Part shown: positions 13,900-17,857 of the stretch, piece after piece | Position numbering within the stretch: the stretch's first letter is position 1 | Layout: each line of letters begins with the position of its first letter | Assembly (NCBI GenBank): GCA_021779205.1 | Contig: JAJYBE010000018.1 | Coordinates: 1-17,857 of the forward strand | Source: a bacterium | Lineage (GTDB): Bacteria > Patescibacteriota > Minisyncoccia > Moranbacterales > UBA2206 | Direction: 5' to 3' | Length of the DNA: 17,857 bases | Notes under the pieces: model-generated | The model's input: only the letters and a program-made list of their open reading frames with translations | Database searches by the model: none | Told to the model about the DNA's origin: nothing | Translations under genes and position numbers: made by a program

Positions 13900-14442
13900 A
13901 TGAAGCGAAAAATATTTATCAATATTAATTTAGCTGGACAGATCAGGCGTCGATTAGCTGGAAGCTGTGCAAAATGGCAAGCTTTTCCAGTAAAATGGAC
14001 CAAAGAAGACAACCTTCATATAGAGCTGTTTTTTTTAGGGTATGTCGATAATGAAGTGGTTTTGGATATTTGCCAAAAAGTAGCTGAGACTGTTAGGGAT
14101 AGAGCTGTTTTTGATTTAGAATTTGAAAAAATCATTCTTGTGCCAAACGTTGAAAGTCCGCAAGAATTTCGTGTGGCAGCCAAACCAAGCGAGGAATTGA
14201 AAAATCTTTGCGAAGCGATTGAAAAAAAATTGGAAATTTTTGTTGTGTCAAAAAAAGTTTTTTCTCCGCATATTACTTTGGGGAAAATCAGAAAAGAAAA
14301 ATGGAAAGAGTTGGAAAAAAAGCCGCTTGTTGACGAAAAAGCTTCTTTTGCTGTTAGTGTTGATACGGTCGATATCATGGCGAGTCATTTTAGTGAAAGA
14401 AAAAATAGTTTTGTGTTAATAGAAAGTTGTCCGTTAAAATAG
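13900..14442 (+). CDS. 2',5' RNA ligase-like (2H phosphoesterase) protein, first motif altered
   Basis: This 180-residue protein has the length of ThpR/LigT (about 175-190). The start KRKIFININLAGQIRRRLAG is the family N-terminus. The second catalytic motif is intact (FSPHITLGKI, His124-Thr126). The first motif, normally H-x-T-L, reads LHIELFF, with His40 but Glu42 in place of Thr or Ser. The family cleaves or joins 2',5' or cyclic phosphodiesters in RNA. The missing Thr predicts weak or altered chemistry, so function is uncertain. It begins 15 bases after a terminator and has no Shine-Dalgarno, and its stop lies one base before the next ATG, implying coupling to the glycosyltransferase downstream. 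Confidence 0.83.
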   Translation: MKRKIFININLAGQIRRRLAGSCAKWQAFPVKWTKEDNLHIELFFLGYVDNEVVLDICQKVAETVRDRAVFDLEFEKIILVPNVESPQEFRVAAKPSEELKNLCEAIEKKLEIFVVSKKVFSPHITLGKIRKEKWKELEKKPLVDEKASFAVSVDTVDIMASHFSERKNSFVLIESCPLK

Positions 14443-14443
14443 T

Positions 14444-15154
14444 ATGAAAATTCTAGGTGTGCGAGTTGATAATTTGGAAAAGCAAGAAATTATTGAAAAA
14501 ATCGAGAGTTTTTTAGACGAAGACAAATTTCATCAAATCGCGACAATTAATCCGGAATTTATCCTGGAGGCGCAAAATAATTTGTGTTTTCGGACGGTGC
14601 TTAATAAGTGTGCGCTTAATGTCGCTGATGGATTTGGTATTCGCTGTGCTTTTTGGCGTTTTGGAAAACAGTTAAAAGTTAGGATGGCCGGTGTGGATTT
14701 ATTGCAAAAAATTCTCAAAATTGCCGAGCGAAAAAAGCTGAAAATATTTTTAGCGATAAATAAAAACGGTCTTAGCAAGTTTGAAGAGATAAAAAAGGCG
14801 ATTTCAGATATTTATCCGAGTCTTCAGATGGAGGGAGTAGATTTGGATAAAAATGCTGATTCTCGTTTGCTGCTTGCCGACCATTGTCTTTTATTTTGCA
14901 ACTTTGGTGCGCCACATCAAGAAATCTTTCTTGATTTTCAGAAAGATGCTAAAATATGTTTAGCGATGGGCGTGGGCGGATCCTTTGATTTTTTGACGGG
15001 AAAAAGCAAGCGCGCTCCGGTTTTTATGCAAACAATCGGATTGGAATGGCTTTGGCGCGCAATTCAATTGGAGACATGGGAATTTAAAAAAAAACGCCTA
15101 AAACGAATTTGGAAAGCGGTGGTTATTTTTCCGATAAAAGTAATTTTTAATTAA
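14444..15154 (+). CDS. WecG/TagA/CpsF-family glycosyltransferase
   Basis: This 236-residue GT26-type protein has TINPEFILEAQ (Thr34, Asn36), the catalytic-Asp box NVADGFGIR (Asp62), FGAPHQEIF, and GVGGSFDFLTGKSKRAPVFM followed by GLEWLWRAI. TagA and WecG transfer N-acetylmannosamine or its uronate to undecaprenyl-linked GlcNAc, the second step of wall teichoic acid or enterobacterial common antigen linkage units. Here the acceptor is unknown. The basic, hydrophobic C-terminus (KKKRLKRIWKAVVIFPIKVI) matches the membrane-docking appendage of TagA. The gene overlaps the upstream unit to within one base and ends where a TTG could start gltX. Confidence 0.93.
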   Translation: MKILGVRVDNLEKQEIIEKIESFLDEDKFHQIATINPEFILEAQNNLCFRTVLNKCALNVADGFGIRCAFWRFGKQLKVRMAGVDLLQKILKIAERKKLKIFLAINKNGLSKFEEIKKAISDIYPSLQMEGVDLDKNADSRLLLADHCLLFCNFGAPHQEIFLDFQKDAKICLAMGVGGSFDFLTGKSKRAPVFMQTIGLEWLWRAIQLETWEFKKKRLKRIWKAVVIFPIKVIFN

Positions 15155-15193
15155 TTGGCAATAGAAAAACTAAAGTTAGAAAATGCTAAATTT

Positions 15194-16738
15194 ATGGATG
15201 ATGCAAAAAAAATCAGAGTCAGATTTGCACCTTCGCCAACGGGGTATGTGCATATTGGAAGTCTTCGCACCGCGCTATATGACTATTTATTTGCCAAAAA
15301 AAACAGCGGTGATTTTATTTTGAAAATCGAAGACACGGATCGAAAACGCTATGTAGACGGTTCAGTGGAGAGTCTCATTAAATCCTTAAGCTGGCTGGGA
15401 ATTAACTGGAATGAGGGTGTTTTTTTGAATGAAGTGATTTCTGAAAAAAATAATAGCATAAAATCAAAAACATATCCTACTGTCTTGGAAATTGGGGGAT
15501 CTGGTCCATATGTTCAATCGGAGAAATTGGAAATTTACAAAAAATATGTTGATCAATTGGTAAGAGACGGGCATGCCTATTATTGTTTTTGCGAACCTGA
15601 GCGCTTGGAAAAAATGCGAAATGATTTGATTGCGGAAAAAAAAGCGCCAATGTATGATCGCTATTGCTTGCATAATGTTAGTGAGAAAGATATCAATAAA
15701 AATTTAAAGAATAATTGTCGCTATACAATTCGAATGAAAATTCCTCAAGGAGAAATTATTGAAGCCCAAGATTTGGTGCGCGGAAAAGTAAAATTTAATA
15801 CCGATCTCATTGATGATCAAATTCTTTTGAAATCAGATGGTTTCCCCACTTATCATTTAGCGAACATGATTGATGATCATGAAATGGGCATTACGCATGT
15901 TATTCGCGGAGAAGAATGGTTGCCGAGCCTGCCTAAGCATCTTTTATTATATCGTTATTTTGGTTGGCAAGCGCCAAAATTTGCTCACTTGCCTCTCCTT
16001 CTTAATCCGGACAAAACCAAATTATCTAAGCGTCAAGGCGATGTGGCAGTGGAAGATTATATTAAAAAAGGTTATCTCAAAGAAGCAATTATTAATTTTG
16101 TGGCACTTTTGGGCTGGAATCCGGGAGCAGGTGAGACACAAGAGATTTTTTCTCTATCTGAGTTGGTGCAAAAATTTGAATTGGAAAAAGTTCATAAGGC
16201 CGGAGCAGTTTTTGATTTAAAAAAACTTAATTGGATTAACGCGGAGTATATTAAAAAACTTTCCATTGACGATCTTTATGCAAAAGCTTTGCAGTTTTTC
16301 GAACAAAAAGAATTTTTTAAGACTGCCAGTGCAGAAAAAAAATTGCCGGAATTTCTAAAAAAAGTTTTGGCTGTCGAGCTTGATCGTCTGTCCAAATTGT
16401 CCGATGTGGGAGAAAATAATCAATTCTTTTTTGCGGATAATTTGGTTTACGAAAAAAAACTTTTGCGTTGGAAGGAAATGAATGATGCGGATTTGAAAAA
16501 AACATTGGAAAAATCAAAAGCAATTTTGAAAAATATTTCCATTGAAAATTGGACAAAAGAAGGTTTGGAAGAAACTTTAATGGAAGCGACGGAGGATAAG
16601 CGCGGTGAATTACTTTGGCCGTTGCGCGTGGCTCTCACCGGAGCGCAAAAATCGCCATCTCCTTTTGAAGTGGCTTGGGTTTTGGGAAAAACAGAAAGCC
16701 TAAAAAGAATTGAAAGAGCGATTGATTTATTTGATTGA
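15194..16738 (+). CDS. gltX: Glutamyl-tRNA synthetase
   Basis: This is a class I synthetase of 514 residues from the ATG at 15194. RVRFAPSPTGYVHIGSLRTA carries the HIGH box as HIGS (20-23). ILKIEDTDRKRY follows, and the KMSKS loop is KLSKR (276-280). The C-terminal anticodon helical cage is complete and the gene ends in TGA. A TTG at 15155, directly after the previous stop, would add 13 residues (527 in all), but the family starts close to RVRFAPSP, so I prefer the ATG. Neither has a Shine-Dalgarno sequence. About 25 extra residues lie between NEGVFLNE and GPYVQSE, where most GluRS have a short loop. Whether it is discriminating or needs GatCAB for Gln-tRNA cannot be read here. Confidence 0.96.
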   Translation: MDDAKKIRVRFAPSPTGYVHIGSLRTALYDYLFAKKNSGDFILKIEDTDRKRYVDGSVESLIKSLSWLGINWNEGVFLNEVISEKNNSIKSKTYPTVLEIGGSGPYVQSEKLEIYKKYVDQLVRDGHAYYCFCEPERLEKMRNDLIAEKKAPMYDRYCLHNVSEKDINKNLKNNCRYTIRMKIPQGEIIEAQDLVRGKVKFNTDLIDDQILLKSDGFPTYHLANMIDDHEMGITHVIRGEEWLPSLPKHLLLYRYFGWQAPKFAHLPLLLNPDKTKLSKRQGDVAVEDYIKKGYLKEAIINFVALLGWNPGAGETQEIFSLSELVQKFELEKVHKAGAVFDLKKLNWINAEYIKKLSIDDLYAKALQFFEQKEFFKTASAEKKLPEFLKKVLAVELDRLSKLSDVGENNQFFFADNLVYEKKLLRWKEMNDADLKKTLEKSKAILKNISIENWTKEGLEETLMEATEDKRGELLWPLRVALTGAQKSPSPFEVAWVLGKTESLKRIERAIDLFD

Positions 16739-16749
16739 CAGGGAAGGCA

Positions 16750-17857
16750 ATGAAAAAAATAAAAATGCAAAAAATTAAAAGAAACGCACTGTTTTTTTTG
16801 CCGATTTTTTTGGCATATTTTGTTTTTGTTCAAAAAACGATTGCCGATTCCAATAATTGCGATAGCTTGTCCGGGGATGCTAAAAAACAATGCATTGAAT
16901 TAGAAAAAAAAGCCGCAATCTATGCGGATTTGATAAAATTAAAAAATAAACAACAAGACATTCTATCTATTCAGCTTGATAGCATTAATAGCGAGCAGAA
17001 GACGACCGTGACGCAGTTGCAACAGACGCAACAACAGGTCCAAGACTTGGCGCAACAAATTGATAGCCTGGAAAAAGAAATTGTGGAAAAAGAAAAATTA
17101 ATGGATTTGCAAAAAAAAATATTATCGGAACTCGTGCAATCGTATTATGAATATGAACAACAAGGAACGCTTCCCGTTGTTCTTGCGAATAAAAATTTTT
17201 CCGCTGTTTTTGATCAACAAGACTATTTGCAACAATCCGGAGTAAAAGTTTCATCTTTATTGAATGAAATTTCGGCGGTGAAAAAATCTTTATTGGATAA
17301 TCAAAATGTTTTAAATCAAAGAAAAGCGGAAAGTGATAATGCCAAGAATGATTTGGTGAATAAAAAAAATGATTTGCAAAATAGCGAAAACCAAAAAACA
17401 AGCTTGCTTATTCAAACGCAGGGTGATGCGGAAAAATATAAACAAATGCTAGCACATATCGAGGCGCAAAAATTGCAATTATTTGATTTTAGCGCGGCAA
17501 GCAATCTTGATGAAATCATCGGCAGCGTTGGAAATTATCCCAAGCCAAGTTCCAATTTAGCTTCTATGGATTGGTATTTCAGTCAAACCGATTCTCGTTG
17601 GGGAGGAAATAAAATTGGCAATTCAAAATCATTGATGAGGGATTGGGGTTGCGCCGTAACATCGTTAGCGATGGTTTTTCGCGAAAAAGGCAATAGTACA
17701 GATCCGGGAAAACTGGCAAAACAACAAATATTTTCCGGCGATTTGATTGATTGGCCTAATTCTTGGGATCCGGGAATTAATTTGGCATCTTCAGTTTCTC
17801 ATGGAAATATCAATTGGTCGACAGTTAATGCGCAAATCAAAAAGGGCAATCCGGTCA
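16750..17857 (+). CDS. Secreted coiled-coil protein with C39-like cysteine peptidase domain (3' end outside window)
   Basis: The frame runs open from ATG 16750 to the right edge (369 codons visible). GGGAAGG just before the ATG is a plausible ribosome binding site. A signal peptide spans residues 1-32 (basic KKIKMQKIKRN, then LFFLPIFLAYFVFV). Residues 45-245 are Gln/Lys/Glu/Leu-rich and predicted coiled coil, like the N-terminal part of PcsB or other FtsEX-linked murein hydrolases. From about 274, YFSQTDSRWGGNKIG, then RDWGCAVTSLAMVF with candidate nucleophile Cys301, mark a peptidase C39-like papain fold. The catalytic His and Asp should lie beyond the edge. It probably acts outside the cell on peptidoglycan or peptides, an inference from domain layout. 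It may share the gltX transcript (11-base gap). Confidence 0.8.
   Translation, partial: MKKIKMQKIKRNALFFLPIFLAYFVFVQKTIADSNNCDSLSGDAKKQCIELEKKAAIYADLIKLKNKQQDILSIQLDSINSEQKTTVTQLQQTQQQVQDLAQQIDSLEKEIVEKEKLMDLQKKILSELVQSYYEYEQQGTLPVVLANKNFSAVFDQQDYLQQSGVKVSSLLNEISAVKKSLLDNQNVLNQRKAESDNAKNDLVNKKNDLQNSENQKTSLLIQTQGDAEKYKQMLAHIEAQKLQLFDFSAASNLDEIIGSVGNYPKPSSNLASMDWYFSQTDSRWGGNKIGNSKSLMRDWGCAVTSLAMVFREKGNSTDPGKLAKQQIFSGDLIDWPNSWDPGINLASSVSHGNINWSTVNAQIKKGNPV

Noticed and set aside
15155..15193. TTG start adding 13 residues to GluRS
   Set aside because: GluRS normally begins close to RVRFAPSPTG, and the ATG at 15194 gives that. No ribosome binding site supports the TTG. Not fully excluded.
16447..16890. 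Long minus-strand frame of 147 residues across the end of gltX
   Set aside because: It is antisense to two well-supported plus-strand genes and encodes Phe/Ser/Lys-rich sequence typical of a shadow frame.
1..17857. CRISPR array, tRNA or rRNA genes, insertion sequences
   Set aside because: I looked for regularly spaced repeats, T-loop (GGTTCGAAT-like) signatures, rRNA-like blocks and transposase motifs and saw none, reading by eye.

Overview
The window looks like a chromosomal piece of an AT-rich bacterium with a small genome, most likely Patescibacteria (Candidate Phyla Radiation), probably Parcubacteria/Moranbacteria-like. The grounds are Lys/Glu/Ile/Asn-rich proteins, short intergenic gaps, a long-form bS21, a single-pass protein with a baseplate-J-like ectodomain, and an FtsA-like actin without ftsZ beside it. 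The placement is an inference from protein style, not from a marker gene. TGA ends two genes at the expected place (the P-loop kinase and gltX), so the standard bacterial stop code applies, not the UGA=Gly code of Gracilibacteria/Absconditabacteria.

Layout. (1) 1-1745: the end of a UDP-glucose dehydrogenase gene and a GT4 glycosyltransferase, a surface-polysaccharide tail. (2) 1850-5132: a promoter, an FtsA/PilM-type actin-like ATPase and a 664-residue bitopic membrane protein. (3) 5234-6475: a stand-alone response-regulator receiver and an HD-domain phosphohydrolase, separated by two adjacent inverted repeats. (4) 6476-7276: an 800-bp stretch with no intact long gene. It holds the C-terminal remnant of a Bro-N/DinD-like protein, then in the same frame after one TAG a short reading frame with a correctly spaced HNH motif, then a compound inverted repeat and a consensus promoter. 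(5) 7277-9252: secE-nusG-rplK-rplA, with a clear ribosomal protein L1 binding site (autoregulatory leader) between rplK and rplA. (6) 9328-13836: P-loop kinase, pth on the minus strand, lepB, hisS, HIT protein, rpsU and a YqeY-like protein, closed by a strong terminator. (7) 13900-17857: a 2',5' RNA ligase-like protein, a WecG/TagA-type glycosyltransferase, gltX and a secreted coiled-coil protein with a C39-like papain-fold domain that runs off the right edge.

Most of the window is housekeeping: translation (L11, L1, S21, HisRS, GluRS, Pth, YqeY), protein export (SecE, LepB), transcription elongation (NusG) and envelope building. I saw no CRISPR array, tRNA, rRNA or intact transposase. The least ordinary parts are the Bro-N/HNH scar, the L1 leader, the hairpin at the 5' end of the predicted secE transcript, and the FtsA-like/baseplate-J-like pair. 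I found no convincing wholly new system.
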